Origin: Planctomycetota bacterium
Lineage (GTDB): Bacteria > Planctomycetota > Phycisphaerae > WQYP01
Assembly (NCBI GenBank): GCA_021798635.1
Contig: JAJZGH010000052.1
Coordinates: 1 to 21,697, forward strand
DNA: 21,697 nt
Direction: 5' to 3'
Shown here: piece after piece, positions 7,824 to 16,196 of the stretch
How the letters are laid out: the number at the start of each line of letters is the position of its first letter
Numbering within the stretch: position 1 is the first letter of the stretch
The notes under the pieces: generated by a model
What the model was told of the DNA's origin: nothing
Seen by the model: only the letters and a program-made list of their open reading frames with translations
Databases searched by the model: none
Translations under genes and position numbers: made by a program

Positions 7824-8744
7824 ATGACGTATGAACAGTTAATGACATTTCTGGCGGTGGCTGACTCCGGCGGCTTTAGCGCGGGGGCCAAACTTCAAGG
7901 CATCAGTCAGCCGGCGGTTTCCATGCAGATGGCGCTTTTGGAAAAGTCGCTGGGCGTGCGGCTTATGGACCGCCGCCCCCGCGGTATTATTTTAACCGAT
8001 GCCGGCGTGACACTCGTACAGTATTCCCGCCGCCTGGCGGAACTCTTTTCCGAAACCGAACATGCCCTTGCCGACATACGGGATCTTAAACAGGGCCGTC
8101 TGGCCATTGGGTCTAGTACCACGATTGGCGCTTATCTGCTGCCGGCGCTGCTGGCGGCCTATCGACAGGCGCATCCCGGTGTGGAACTTTCCGTGCGAAT
8201 TGCCAACACTGCGGAAGTGCAGCAGGCCTTGCTGGATGGCACGCTGCACCTGGGATTTACGGAAGGCTCCGCTGAAAATCCCGAACTTGCCAGCCGGGTA
8301 TTTTGGAAAGATCAGTTGGTGCCCATTGTTCCCGCAAATCATCCATTAACCAAACGTAAGCGTGTCACCTTGGAAATGCTGGCCCAAGAACCGTTGATTA
8401 TCCGGGAACCCGGCTCTGGCACCCGCACCGTGCTGGAACTCGCCGCCGCCCAACGCGGTGTAACACTCAAACCGATTCTGGAACTCGCCAGTACCGAAGC
8501 CATTAAGGCGCTGGTGGCCGCCGGTGCCGGCGTTGCAGTCATTTCCGCCCTCGCCATCGGGGAGTCTGCCGCCGCAACCAACGCCCACGGAATAGTCTCC
8601 CTGAATCTTGCCGACGGACGCATTGAAAGATCCCTGCACATGCTTTGGGTTAAAAGCCGCCATTGGAGCAAACCCGTGGAGCAGTTTATCGCGTTACTCC
8701 GCACCAAAACGAAACTCATCGAAACAAAACCTATCGACGCTTGA
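7824..8744 (+). CDS. LysR family transcriptional regulator, YeiE/CysR-like
   Basis: The 306-residue protein is a standard-length LysR regulator. The N-terminal winged helix-turn-helix covers about residues 1-60, with the typical FLAVADSGGFSAGAK..ISQPAVSMQMALLEKSLG pattern and an LTDAG end. The effector domain begins at GRLAIGSSTTIGAYLLP (about 91-107), characteristic of the CysR/YeiE-like branch that responds to sulfur oxyanions or other small anions. A second conserved part is REPGSGTRTVLE (about 194-205). It is divergent from the YeiH-type exporter and very probably controls it. No Shine-Dalgarno precedes the ATG, and the predicted promoter would give a leaderless message. The effector cannot be named from sequence. 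Confidence 0.93.
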   Translation: MTYEQLMTFLAVADSGGFSAGAKLQGISQPAVSMQMALLEKSLGVRLMDRRPRGIILTDAGVTLVQYSRRLAELFSETEHALADIRDLKQGRLAIGSSTTIGAYLLPALLAAYRQAHPGVELSVRIANTAEVQQALLDGTLHLGFTEGSAENPELASRVFWKDQLVPIVPANHPLTKRKRVTLEMLAQEPLIIREPGSGTRTVLELAAAQRGVTLKPILELASTEAIKALVAAGAGVAVISALAIGESAAATNAHGIVSLNLADGRIERSLHMLWVKSRHWSKPVEQFIALLRTKTKLIETKPIDA

Positions 8745-8813
8745 TTCTCCGTGCACAATCCTTTCTAATATCTCTCATTGGACCCGATCATATTGTTGCA
8801 GGAGTTGTACGCC

Positions 8814-9350
8814 ATGGATTTTGATACAAAAAAGCTGCTGGATCATAAGGCGCTGAAGGAAAAGACCTTGGGATTCCACCATGAATTCAAAAAATTCCTG
8901 TTTCAAGGCAATGCGCTTTCACTGGCGATCGGTGTCATTATTGGCGGTGCTTTTGGCGGATTTGTCGGCAAGGTCAACGCTGATCTGATTATGCCGATTA
9001 TCAATTTATTCCTGCCCAACGGCTCCTGGCGCACGGCGGGTATTACCATTGGCCATGTTCCCAAACTTAATCCCACGACATTCAAACCCATTCTTGATCC
9101 GAAAACGCACCAGGTAATTTTGGAGCCGGTGAAATTGCTCATTGGCGATCTGGGCAATACGTTTCTGACTTTAATCATTACCGGCCTAGTCTGTTTTATC
9201 GTCATTAAATTGTTGGTAAAGGCCCCGCCACCGCCACCGCCCGCGCCGCCGCCACCGCCGACAAAGACGTGCCCCTTCTGCCTGGACACCATTCCGGAAG
9301 CCGCGACTAAATGCAAAAGCTGTTGCAGCCAACAGCCGGTGGCAGCTTAA
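8814..9350 (+). CDS. mscL: Large-conductance mechanosensitive channel MscL with zinc-ribbon-like tail
   Basis: From the ATG at 8814 the protein has 178 residues, longer than the usual 130-150. The core is MscL: an N-terminal amphipathic segment [28 protein letters not shown] (starting about 21) leading into TM1 (about 33-52), a conserved ADLIMP at about 56-61, a periplasmic loop (about 62-105) and TM2 (about 107-126). MscL opens under membrane tension and releases solutes during hypo-osmotic shock. The unusual part is the end: a run of 11 prolines among 14 residues (about 127-140), then CPFC (143-146) and CKSCC (157-161), a zinc-ribbon-like tail. An in-frame ATG 36 nt upstream exists, but the AGGAG 9 nt before 8814 fixes the start there. 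The gene follows lysR by 69 bp. Confidence 0.93.
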   Translation: MDFDTKKLLDHKALKEKTLGFHHEFKKFLFQGNALSLAIGVIIGGAFGGFVGKVNADLIMPIINLFLPNGSWRTAGITIGHVPKLNPTTFKPILDPKTHQVILEPVKLLIGDLGNTFLTLIITGLVCFIVIKLLVKAPPPPPPAPPPPPTKTCPFCLDTIPEAATKCKSCCSQQPVAA

Positions 9351-9392
9351 CGACGGGGTAAGTGCCGGGGCGGGCCAGTAGATTGCCCGGTG

Positions 9393-11543
9393 ATGATCTA
9401 CGCCCCATTAAGACAGTTGGTCTGCGTCATGAAGCCACGTATTGCCTACCGCCGAACATCCTCTTCCACGTCCGGCGGCGGCAATCATCTGCCGCGCTGG
9501 GTGTTAATGCCGGCAATGCTGATTTCCACCCTGCTGATAATGCTGGTCATTTCCGGATCGCAAACGCCGTCCGTATTGGCCACGCTGTGTAACGTCGCCT
9601 GGGCCGGCATTATTATTCTGCCGGCAATATTGCTGGGCCTGGCACTGTCCCATCCCTTGCGCGACCTGCCCATGATGCAACTTTCCCCTTGGCCCCTGGG
9701 CTTTCGCTTGGTTTTGGCGGCGGCGCTGGGCATGGGAGCCTTGAGCCTGGCCACACTGGCACTGGGAAGTTGCGGCCTGATTTCCGGCCCGGCTTGTGCC
9801 ATTCTGTTAATCATCTCTGCCGCCGCCGGCTACCCTTTCGCTCGCCAATTAAAAGCCCAACTGGAATTTCTAGGCCGCCCCCTGCAACGCCGACACGCTC
9901 TTATTCTGTTGGGCTGCATTCCCCTGGCCGTGCTGCTGATTGCCGTGTGCTTTCCCGCCGGAACATTATGGCACACCGAAGGCAATGGCTTTGATGTGCT
10001 GGAATACCATTTACAATTACCCCGGCAGTTTCTGGCTCTGCACAGCACGGCACCGGTGCATGAAAACATCTACTCATTTATGACATTAAATATGGAAATG
10101 CTCTATCTGATTTTAGCCGCCGAGGCAAAATCCGCGATCGGGGCGGGTTATATTTATTCTCTGGTATTCGGAGCGCAAATATCACATGCCATCGTGACGC
10201 TTCTGGCGGTTGCGGGAATACTCCTGGCACCGCTGAATCTGAAGGCCGCAGGCCGCATTCTTTCGGCACTGGTGTTGCTGGCCACGCCTTGGACCCTGGT
10301 TGTGGGATCTTTGGCCTATAACGACGGTGCGGTTCTGTTGTATGCAGTATTGGCTATCAGTCTGGCGTGCGTGGCGACGCGCTGGCCCGAGTGGCTGGTA
10401 CTGGGCGTACTGGTGGGTTTGGCCGTGGGAACCAAAATGACCGCCGGCGTTATGGTGGCACTGCCGATTGCCGCCATTCTTCTGGCGCGCCGCAATTTTC
10501 GCCAGTTGGCAATTGTTACAGTTACCGCATTACTTATTTACAGCCCCTGGATGGTCCGTTCCATGGCCGCCACCCACACTGGCCGCAGCCTGGGCAATCC
10601 GATATTTCCCATTTTTACCGGCACCCTGGGCCGCGGCCATTGGAGTAAATCCATCGCCTTGCGCTTCGACCGGGGCCACCGCCCGCCAGCGCGGGATGCG
10701 GGCGTAGCGGGGCATTTGCACGCCTTGGTTGATCAATCAATTCTCAATCGCCAATGGTCGCCGGGGATCGCCGCCTGGCTCGATGCCTTGCAGGCCAAAC
10801 CCGGTTTTCCCGGCCCGCAAACCCCTTGGCTTTTACGATTCGGCCCACTTTGGCTGGTGCTGATTCCCGCGGCCGCCCTGGCCCTATTTACCGGAATTCA
10901 GGCCTGGCTTTTAGCGCTCTGCCTGCTGGTGCAAGTGCTCGCCTGGATAACCTGCACCCAATTGCAGGCCAGATTTTTATTGCCTGCGATTATTCCATTG
11001 GCGTGGATGCTGGGGATGGCGGCTGATCTGCTGCCCGGCTATTTCGCCGCGGCTGCTGCGGTGCTTGCGGTGCAGGCCGCCGCCTGTGCGTTACTGCTTA
11101 GACCCGAAGCGGGCCTTTTATTTGGGCCAATCAATCCCCAAATGCCCGCTCCTATCGGTGCTGCGATCAGTCTGCCCGAAGATTGGCTTTTATCACCTCC
11201 ACCGCCGGGACAATTTACATCCCATACCACCTATTATCTGGAGGGTTTGAGCACCCCACTGTATATCCGCGGGCACGTTATTTACTCCACCGTTTTTGAT
11301 CGTAACAAGCTGGCCAGAGCCTTTCACCACGGCGGCGCGGCTGCTGCACTGCGTTATCTGCAAAGCCATCACGTGAATTATCTTATCCTCGATTGGCCGG
11401 AAATAATTCGCCTGCGAAAAACCTACGGCTTTGATCCGATCATCACCCCAAAAAACATCGCCAAACTCCAGTCCCTGGGACTAACCCCCATACCCCAACC
11501 CACCGCCCCCGGCATCGTGATTGACCACGTACCGGGGCAGTAA
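9393..11543 (+). CDS. Large GT-C-like membrane protein of unknown function
   Basis: The 716-residue protein is hydrophobic nearly throughout, with probably 12 or more membrane spans and a soluble C-terminal part of about 140 residues. After the fourth or fifth span it has FDVLEYHLQLPRQFL (about 200-214), with an Asp and Glu (201, 204) in an extracytoplasmic loop, followed by NMEMLYL. This looks like the loop-1 acidic motif of GT-C glycosyltransferases acting on polyprenyl-linked sugars, but I cannot assign a family firmly. An LAYNDGAVLLYAVLAIS stretch and a GTKMTAGV stretch fit that fold. The start is uncertain: GTG at 9390, ATG at 9393 and ATG at 9429 are all in frame and none has a good Shine-Dalgarno. 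It lies 42 bp after mscL and could share its transcript. Confidence 0.75.
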   Translation: MIYAPLRQLVCVMKPRIAYRRTSSSTSGGGNHLPRWVLMPAMLISTLLIMLVISGSQTPSVLATLCNVAWAGIIILPAILLGLALSHPLRDLPMMQLSPWPLGFRLVLAAALGMGALSLATLALGSCGLISGPACAILLIISAAAGYPFARQLKAQLEFLGRPLQRRHALILLGCIPLAVLLIAVCFPAGTLWHTEGNGFDVLEYHLQLPRQFLALHSTAPVHENIYSFMTLNMEMLYLILAAEAKSAIGAGYIYSLVFGAQISHAIVTLLAVAGILLAPLNLKAAGRILSALVLLATPWTLVVGSLAYNDGAVLLYAVLAISLACVATRWPEWLVLGVLVGLAVGTKMTAGVMVALPIAAILLARRNFRQLAIVTVTALLIYSPWMVRSMAATHTGRSLGNPIFPIFTGTLGRGHWSKSIALRFDRGHRPPARDAGVAGHLHALVDQSILNRQWSPGIAAWLDALQAKPGFPGPQTPWLLRFGPLWLVLIPAAALALFTGIQAWLLALCLLVQVLAWITCTQLQARFLLPAIIPLAWMLGMAADLLPGYFAAAAAVLAVQAAACALLLRPEAGLLFGPINPQMPAPIGAAISLPEDWLLSPPPPGQFTSHTTYYLEGLSTPLYIRGHVIYSTVFDRNKLARAFHHGGAAAALRYLQSHHVNYLILDWPEIIRLRKTYGFDPIITPKNIAKLQSLGLTPIPQPTAPGIVIDHVPGQ

Positions 11544-12004
11544 AACGCAGGGCCGTAATCTGCCGAGACCAACCCTCGGATTCCGCCGCTGATGGCCCGG
11601 TTCATGTGCGATTATTTAAATTGGCCAGACCATCCCATCAACTCAGTTCACCCCATCACCACGTCATTCCATGGCAAGGGCCGAGTGAATCATGTAGAAT
11701 AACAGTGATATGAAACCGCCGAAATACACAAGAACGGCCAAGCATAGAGCCATCGGCCCTGCTCCGGCGGGTATTCATATCGTTGCGGTCAGTGCTCAAG
11801 TTCGTTATGTGGGCAGTTTGTATCATAAGGACGTGTCGAGCTTTGCCGGTAATCCACCGCAGCCGCGTCCGGAGGTGTAGCGATGGTTTGCAAGCGGACT
11901 GGATGCCCTTGGAACTTCCATCTTGAGTCAGCAATTCGTTCAAAGGTTTATATGAGGTACCACAGGTCGCGGAGACCGCTGCGCCTTGGGAGCAAGGGTA
12001 CGCC
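11544..12004. other. Poorly coding stretch with gene remnants
   Basis: This region holds no full-length gene. At 11563-11579 a short CCGAG/CTCGG hairpin with a 7-nt loop follows the membrane-protein stop but lacks a T-run, so it is at best a weak terminator. A possible -10 box TAGAAT at 11695-11700 precedes the 56-codon ORF at 11710 without a good -35. From 11881 the frames are broken by stops until the ImmA-like frame opens at 11927. Confidence 0.5.
11710..11880 (+). CDS. Small 56-residue ORF with YVGSLYHK motif, probably truncated
   Basis: The ORF starts MKPPKYTRTAKHRAIGPAP and continues with an RYVGSLYHKDVSSFAG segment (about 32-47) before a TAG at 11878. From memory, an uncharacterised family of small proteins has a similar Y.GS..HK....F.G pattern and continues well past this point. 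If that is right, this is the N-terminal half of such a protein cut by a stop; I could not verify the family. Downstream the reading frame stays open only for about 22 codons before another stop. It lies just upstream of the ImmA/IrrE-like remnant on the same strand, so both may be leftovers of one cassette. No clear Shine-Dalgarno is seen. Confidence 0.35.
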   Translation: MKPPKYTRTAKHRAIGPAPAGIHIVAVSAQVRYVGSLYHKDVSSFAGNPPQPRPEV

Positions 12005-12454
12005 TTGGCACGACATGCACGCGCGCAGCTAAATCTGGATGAGCAAAGTGCCCCGGACGTGTTTCAATTCACTTCGCCAATCGCCGCCGCACCGACACCG
12101 ATGCCGAGCATAGACGGCCTTGTCGGGCTGGACCAACGAATTATCCGGTGTTTTGCCCTCAAAAGGCGACCGGAATCATTTCGATTTTTGATCGCACGTT
12201 CGTTGATGAGCCTATTTTATGGCGGGGATCGTTCACTTTATCTTCTTACCTCGGCCATAACAGAACGCCGGCAACGGGAGCGGTCCTTCGCGGCCGAGTT
12301 TCTAATTCCCGCCCATGTAAAGGAGTCTCGAATTACATCCAACGAAGTCACGGCTGAGGAAATTTCCGACATTGCCGCGGATTTTGAAGTCTCTCCCTTT
12401 GTCGTGAAATACCAGATCACCAATCACCGCATTGCCCACGTAGCGGAGACGTAA
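11927..12454 (+). pseudogene. 5'-truncated ImmA/IrrE-like protein remnant
   Basis: The frame is open from just after a TGA at 11924 to a TAA at 12452, 175 codons, but the only start codon near its beginning is TTG at 12005 (149 residues). The reading before that TTG already looks like protein, with APWEQGYALARHARAQLNL typical of the helical lead-in of ImmA/IrrE-type proteins, so the true start has been lost. The C-terminal part matches the family: FRFLIARSLMSLF stands where the HExxH helix would be, then ERRQRERSFAAEFLIPA and a small helical end DIAADFEVSPFVVKYQI. ImmA/IrrE proteins are metallopeptidases that cleave repressors, usually of mobile elements or stress regulons. Here the HExxH is absent, so peptidase activity is not expected. 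Some relatives also lack it, so this loss need not be recent decay. Confidence 0.55.
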
Positions 12455-12517
12455 CAGTTCATCCATACGTGCGTTATCTTTCCAGAAGTGCCATTGAACC
12501 AACCGACAGTCTCCCCG

Positions 12518-14062
12518 TCATGTCAATCGCGGCAGGTAGTTTTTGGCTATCGCGTTGAATCCCAGGATTTGGTTTTCGATCCAGGCTTTGTCGCGGCCTA
12601 ATTCCGTGGCCATGGTCAGTGCGACGTGCGGTGCCGCTGCCACCGCAGCGCGGGCGTCCACAAATAGCAGGCGCGTGCGGCGGGCCAGGATGTCGTCAAT
12701 CGTGCGGGCCATTTCGTGGCGGACGAAATAGATGATTTCCTCGGCGTTGATCGCGAACGGCCCGGCTGCCAGATCGCTTTCCGTCAGGCTCATGGAGGCA
12801 GAAGTAATCATGCCGCGCGCTGTGTCTATTGGGTCGCAATGGGGAGAACCGCATATTTTCAAGGTGCGCGTGCTACATTCACGCGCTGGCAAACCACCGA
12901 TGCTGGCGGCATGATCCACCGCATCTTCAGCCATGCGCCGATACGTTGTCCATTTTCCGCCCGCAATGGTCAGTAATCCGCTGCTGCTGATGTCAATGGT
13001 ATGATCGCGGGACAATGCCGCGGTAGAGGTATTCTGCGGGGCCTTAACCAGCGGGCGAATTCCCGCAAACATGCTGACAACATCGCTCCGCTTCGGCGCT
13101 CGCGCCAAATATTGCCCGGCGGTATCAAGAATAAAATCAATTTCCGCATCCTGCGGTACCGGTTCTAACGTCACGCCATTAAGCGCGGTATCCGTTGTGC
13201 CCAAAAGCGTGCGATTGTGCCAGGGGACTGCAAACAACACGCGCCCATCGCTCGTATGCGGCACCATAATGGCGGTGTCTCCGGAAAGAAATGTTCTTTC
13301 CAGCACCAGATGCACCCCCTGGCTTGGCGCAATAATGCCCGGTGCGCCGGGGTTGTCCATGTGCCGCAGTTGATCGCTGAAGGCTCCGGTTGCGTTGATG
13401 ATGCATCGTGCGGCAACGGTATGTGCCTGCCCAGTTTCGCTGTCGGCAAACCGCACCGCGTGCAGACGCCCCGCCGCATCATGCAGCAGGTGCGTCGCAG
13501 GAGCATAATTCAAAAGTGCTGCGCCAAGCCGGGTTGCGGTCGCAGCCAAGTCTAGCAGCAGCCGGGCATCATCAAATTGCCCATCATGATACAGCACGCC
13601 GCCCCGCAGGCCGTCGGTTTTGAGCGTGGGAATATACCGCTGTACTTCTTTCCGGCTTAAATGGCGCGATTTTCCGAATCCATATTTCCCGGCCAGCAGG
13701 TCATAGGCTTTCAGGCCAATGCCGTAAAACGGTCCTTCCCACCACTGATAATTCGGCACGACAAAAGCCAGATCATGCACCAGATGCGGGGCGTTATTTT
13801 TAAGAATTCCGCGTTCATGCAAGGCTTCTGTGACCAGAGCAATATTGCCCTGCTGCAAATAACGCACACCCCCATGTACCAGCTTGGTGGAGCGACTGCT
13901 GGTGGCTTTGCCAAAATCGCTTTGTTCCAACAGACACACCGCATAGCCGCGTGCCGCCGCGTCCACCGCAATGCCCACGCCCGTAGCGCCGCCGCCAATA
14001 ACCGCAATATCCCATGATTCGTCCCGGTCGATCATCCGCTGTAGTGATATATCTCTATTCAT
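12518..14062 (-). CDS. glpD: Aerobic glycerol-3-phosphate dehydrogenase
   Basis: The 514-residue flavoprotein oxidises sn-glycerol-3-phosphate to dihydroxyacetone phosphate at the inner membrane and passes electrons to quinone. The N-terminal FAD-binding motif is VIGGGATGVGIAVDAA (21-36), with the acidic LLEQSDF ending the second strand. SSRSTKLVHGGVRYL (55-69) and GGVLYHDGQFDDARL (154-168) are strong family signatures, and a DAO_C-type domain fills the C-terminal third. An in-frame ATG at 14170 would add 36 residues, but they overlap the end of glpK and do not look like family sequence. The ATG at 14062 aligns with the family start and has a GGTGG about 10 nt upstream. It sits 19 bp behind glpK, so the two are one operon for glycerol use. 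Confidence 0.96.
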   Translation of the reverse strand: MNRDISLQRMIDRDESWDIAVIGGGATGVGIAVDAAARGYAVCLLEQSDFGKATSSRSTKLVHGGVRYLQQGNIALVTEALHERGILKNNAPHLVHDLAFVVPNYQWWEGPFYGIGLKAYDLLAGKYGFGKSRHLSRKEVQRYIPTLKTDGLRGGVLYHDGQFDDARLLLDLAATATRLGAALLNYAPATHLLHDAAGRLHAVRFADSETGQAHTVAARCIINATGAFSDQLRHMDNPGAPGIIAPSQGVHLVLERTFLSGDTAIMVPHTSDGRVLFAVPWHNRTLLGTTDTALNGVTLEPVPQDAEIDFILDTAGQYLARAPKRSDVVSMFAGIRPLVKAPQNTSTAALSRDHTIDISSSGLLTIAGGKWTTYRRMAEDAVDHAASIGGLPARECSTRTLKICGSPHCDPIDTARGMITSASMSLTESDLAAGPFAINAEEIIYFVRHEMARTIDDILARRTRLLFVDARAAVAAAPHVALTMATELGRDKAWIENQILGFNAIAKNYLPRLT

Positions 14063-14081
14063 GGATGAATTCCACCACGGA

Positions 14082-15587
14082 TTACTCGGGCTTAGCGCCC
14101 GGCTCTTCCCAGTCTCGGGATCGTGCGACCGCCTTTTTCCACCGCTGTCGGCGGAACTGCACTTCATCACGATTCATCCGCGGTTCAAAAACGCGGTCGA
14201 CAACCCAGTGCCGCGCAACATCGGCGGGTGATTCCCAATATTTTACCGCCAAGCCCGCTAAATACGCGGCCCCCAACGCGGTGGTCTGTATGACCTGGGG
14301 CCGCAAGACTGGGACACCCAATAAATCAGCCTGGAACTGCATCAGTAAATTATTTTCCGACGCGCCACCATCCACGCGCAATTCGGTCACCGGCTTCCCG
14401 AAATCCCTTTGCATACACTCCAGTAAGTCCGCACTTTGATGGGCTACACTTTCCAGCGCTGCCCGGGCAATGTGTGCGGTGGTTGTTCCGCGTGTCAGAC
14501 CGGATATGGACCCGCGTGCGTAGGCATCCCAATAGGGCGAACCCAGCCCCGCGAACGCGGGAACAAAATATACGCCGCCGGAATTCTCTACGCTTGCCGC
14601 AAGTGCTTCAATGTCTTTACTGCTTTGAATAATTCCCAGTGAATCACGGAGCCATTGCACCACGGCACCAGCGATAAACACGCTTCCCTCCAGGGCGAAA
14701 TGAGTGGTGCCGCCCAACCTCCATGCGACCGTGCTTAAAAGTTGATTTCCGGATTCTGCCGGCTTTTCCCCTACGTTCATGAGCATAAAGCAGCCGGTGC
14801 CGTAAGTATTTTTCACCGATCCGGGGGCAAAGCACGTTTGGCCAAATAAAGCAGCCTGCTGATCGCCGGCCACCCCCGCAATCGGCACATTTGCTCCCAG
14901 CAATTCCTTGGAAGTATGACCAAATAGTTCCGATGAGGACCGCACTACGGGTAAAACCGAGGGTGGTATATCCAGCAGCGCCAGAAGTTCATGATCCCAT
15001 TGGCCAGTGTGGATGTTAAACAGCATCGTGCGGGAGGCGTTGGAAATATCCGTCGCGTGAACCGCGCCGTCGGTAAGTTTCCAAAGCAGCCATGAATCCA
15101 CTGTGCCAAATGCCAGTTCGCCGCGCGTGGCCATATCCCGCGCACCGGGCACTTGGTCCAGAATCCATCGCAACTTACTGGCGGAAAAATAAGGGTCAAT
15201 AATCAGGCCGGTTTTTTGGGTCACCATCTCGCCATGGCCTGCCGATTTAAGCGCCTCGCAAAAATCAGCGGTACGCCGGTCCTGCCAGACGATAGCATTA
15301 TAAACAGGTTCCCCGGTCTTCCGGTTCCATACCAGTGTGGTTTCCCGCTGATTGGTAATGCCAATAGCGGCAATATCGGTAGCTGAAATACCCGCTTGGC
15401 TTATGGCTTGTTGTGCGGTAGCCAGTTGCGTGCGCCAAATTTCCTGGGGGTCTTGTTCTACAGAGCCGGGCTGGGGAAATAAGGGCGTCAGTTCCGTTTG
15501 AGCCATCGCCAGGGATCGCCCATTGTGATCAAACACGATGGCTCGTGAACTGCTGGTTCCCTGATCCAATGCCAGAACAACGTTCAT
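14082..15587 (-). CDS. glpK: Glycerol kinase
   Basis: The 501-residue protein is full length for GlpK and phosphorylates glycerol with ATP to sn-glycerol-3-phosphate, the substrate of the next gene. It has the FGGY sugar-kinase fold: [16 protein letters not shown] at about 5-20 (phosphate loop 1), the glycerol-kinase signature [11 protein letters not shown] at 188-198, [10 protein letters not shown] at 241-250, [11 protein letters not shown] at 261-271, and [18 protein letters not shown] at 363-380. In the same FGGY family, [12 protein letters not shown] (76-87) and [11 protein letters not shown] (131-141) mark glycerol as substrate. The ATG at 15587 is preceded by GGGGTGG about 10 nt upstream. 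It is the second gene of an operon, 49 bp after the unknown 134-residue protein. No glpF or glp repressor lies within the window. Confidence 0.98.
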   Translation of the reverse strand: MNVVLALDQGTSSSRAIVFDHNGRSLAMAQTELTPLFPQPGSVEQDPQEIWRTQLATAQQAISQAGISATDIAAIGITNQRETTLVWNRKTGEPVYNAIVWQDRRTADFCEALKSAGHGEMVTQKTGLIIDPYFSASKLRWILDQVPGARDMATRGELAFGTVDSWLLWKLTDGAVHATDISNASRTMLFNIHTGQWDHELLALLDIPPSVLPVVRSSSELFGHTSKELLGANVPIAGVAGDQQAALFGQTCFAPGSVKNTYGTGCFMLMNVGEKPAESGNQLLSTVAWRLGGTTHFALEGSVFIAGAVVQWLRDSLGIIQSSKDIEALAASVENSGGVYFVPAFAGLGSPYWDAYARGSISGLTRGTTTAHIARAALESVAHQSADLLECMQRDFGKPVTELRVDGGASENNLLMQFQADLLGVPVLRPQVIQTTALGAAYLAGLAVKYWESPADVARHWVVDRVFEPRMNRDEVQFRRQRWKKAVARSRDWEEPGAKPE

Positions 15588-15636
15588 CGGATTTCCACCC
15601 CGGTGCGCCGTAAATCCTAATTTGCAGGCTTAACAA

Positions 15637-16041
15637 TCAGGCATGGGCCGGCACGAATACGGATTTTTCCACCAGAAACTCCGGACAATCCGCGTTATCC
15701 CAGCCTACGCGGCTGCCTGCTGGATAATCCGCTGCCTGTTGGTGCTGCGGTAATTGCACGGTGGTTTTATACGCAGTTTGTACCAGCAGGGAATTCTCAG
15801 CCGGATTTTGCTGTAAAACCAGCCCCTGCATGTGCCGCGGGCGGCCAAAAAGCGGCTCCACAAAGTTTCCACCATCGCTAACTACGTCAATCTTTCGCGC
15901 CAGCGCGTGTATACGTCCGGACACCCATTTGCCCACCACCAGATCCGCCGCGGATGAACATGTGAAGGTATTACGATAATTCGCGTTGGGCGTCTTTAAC
16001 GTAACCAGATTATTTTCAATATTCTCAACAATAAATTTCAT
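15637..16041 (-). CDS. Unknown 134-residue protein, first gene of the glp operon
   Basis: I do not recognise this protein. It has no signal peptide, membrane span or known catalytic motif, so it should be cytoplasmic. It is rich in alternating hydrophobic positions and glycines, as in a small beta-barrel. The most distinctive part, GKWVSGRIHALARKIDVVSDG (starting at about 37) followed by GNFVEPLFGRPRHMQGLVL (to about 76), looks under strong constraint. A second dense part is ADYPAGSRVGWDNADCPEFLVE (104-125). The ATG at 16041 has a clear GGAG Shine-Dalgarno 9-12 nt upstream and a good promoter at 16066-16094. It is followed by glpK after 49 bp, so it is probably co-transcribed with glpK and glpD. 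A role in regulating or assisting glycerol metabolism is only an inference from position. Confidence 0.85.
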   Translation of the reverse strand: MKFIVENIENNLVTLKTPNANYRNTFTCSSAADLVVGKWVSGRIHALARKIDVVSDGGNFVEPLFGRPRHMQGLVLQQNPAENSLLVQTAYKTTVQLPQHQQAADYPAGSRVGWDNADCPEFLVEKSVFVPAHA

Positions 16042-16065
16042 TCAGTATTCTCCAATATCAAAGCA

Positions 16066-16094
16066 ATTATAAGCACGAAGCGCCCAACGGCCAA
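16066..16094 (-). promoter_or_regulatory. Predicted promoter of the glp operon
   Basis: On the minus strand TTGGCC (16094-16089, 4 of 6) is followed after exactly 17 nt by a perfect TATAAT (16071-16066). Transcription would begin near 16058, giving a leader of about 17 nt that holds the GGAG ribosome site. I see no clear operator or hairpin in it. Confidence 0.55.
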
Positions 16095-16153
16095 TGGTTC
16101 GCGCCCCCCTTGGCGCATGGTATTATTTTCCAATTCCTGCAGCCTCAACTCCT

Positions 16154-16188
16154 GAAATCTCAAATCTCAAATCTCGCATTTCAAATTT
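16154..16188. repeat. Degenerate 7-bp tandem repeat
   Basis: Five consecutive 7-mers read GAAATCT, CAAATCT, CAAATCT, CGCATTT and CAAATTT, followed by CAAG. They lie just past the stop of the CE7 esterase gene and upstream of the glp promoter. The tract could be polymorphic through slippage; no function is visible. Confidence 0.6.
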
Positions 16189-16196
16189 CAAGCACG

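Noticed and set aside
8778..8813. Upstream in-frame start for mscL
   Set aside because: The AGGAG site lies within this stretch and is correctly spaced for the ATG at 8814.
11563..11579. Hairpin after the large membrane protein gene
   Set aside because: The stem is only 5 bp and no poly-T follows, so I do not call a terminator.
14063..14170. Upstream start for glpD adding 36 residues
   Set aside because: It would overlap the glpK coding end and the added residues do not resemble GlpD; the ATG at 14062 has a plausible ribosome site.
16038..16118. 26-codon minus-strand ORF whose TGA overlaps the ATG of the glp operon's first gene
   Set aside because: The ATGA overlap suggested a leader peptide, but the best promoter lies inside the ORF, so most transcripts would not contain its start.
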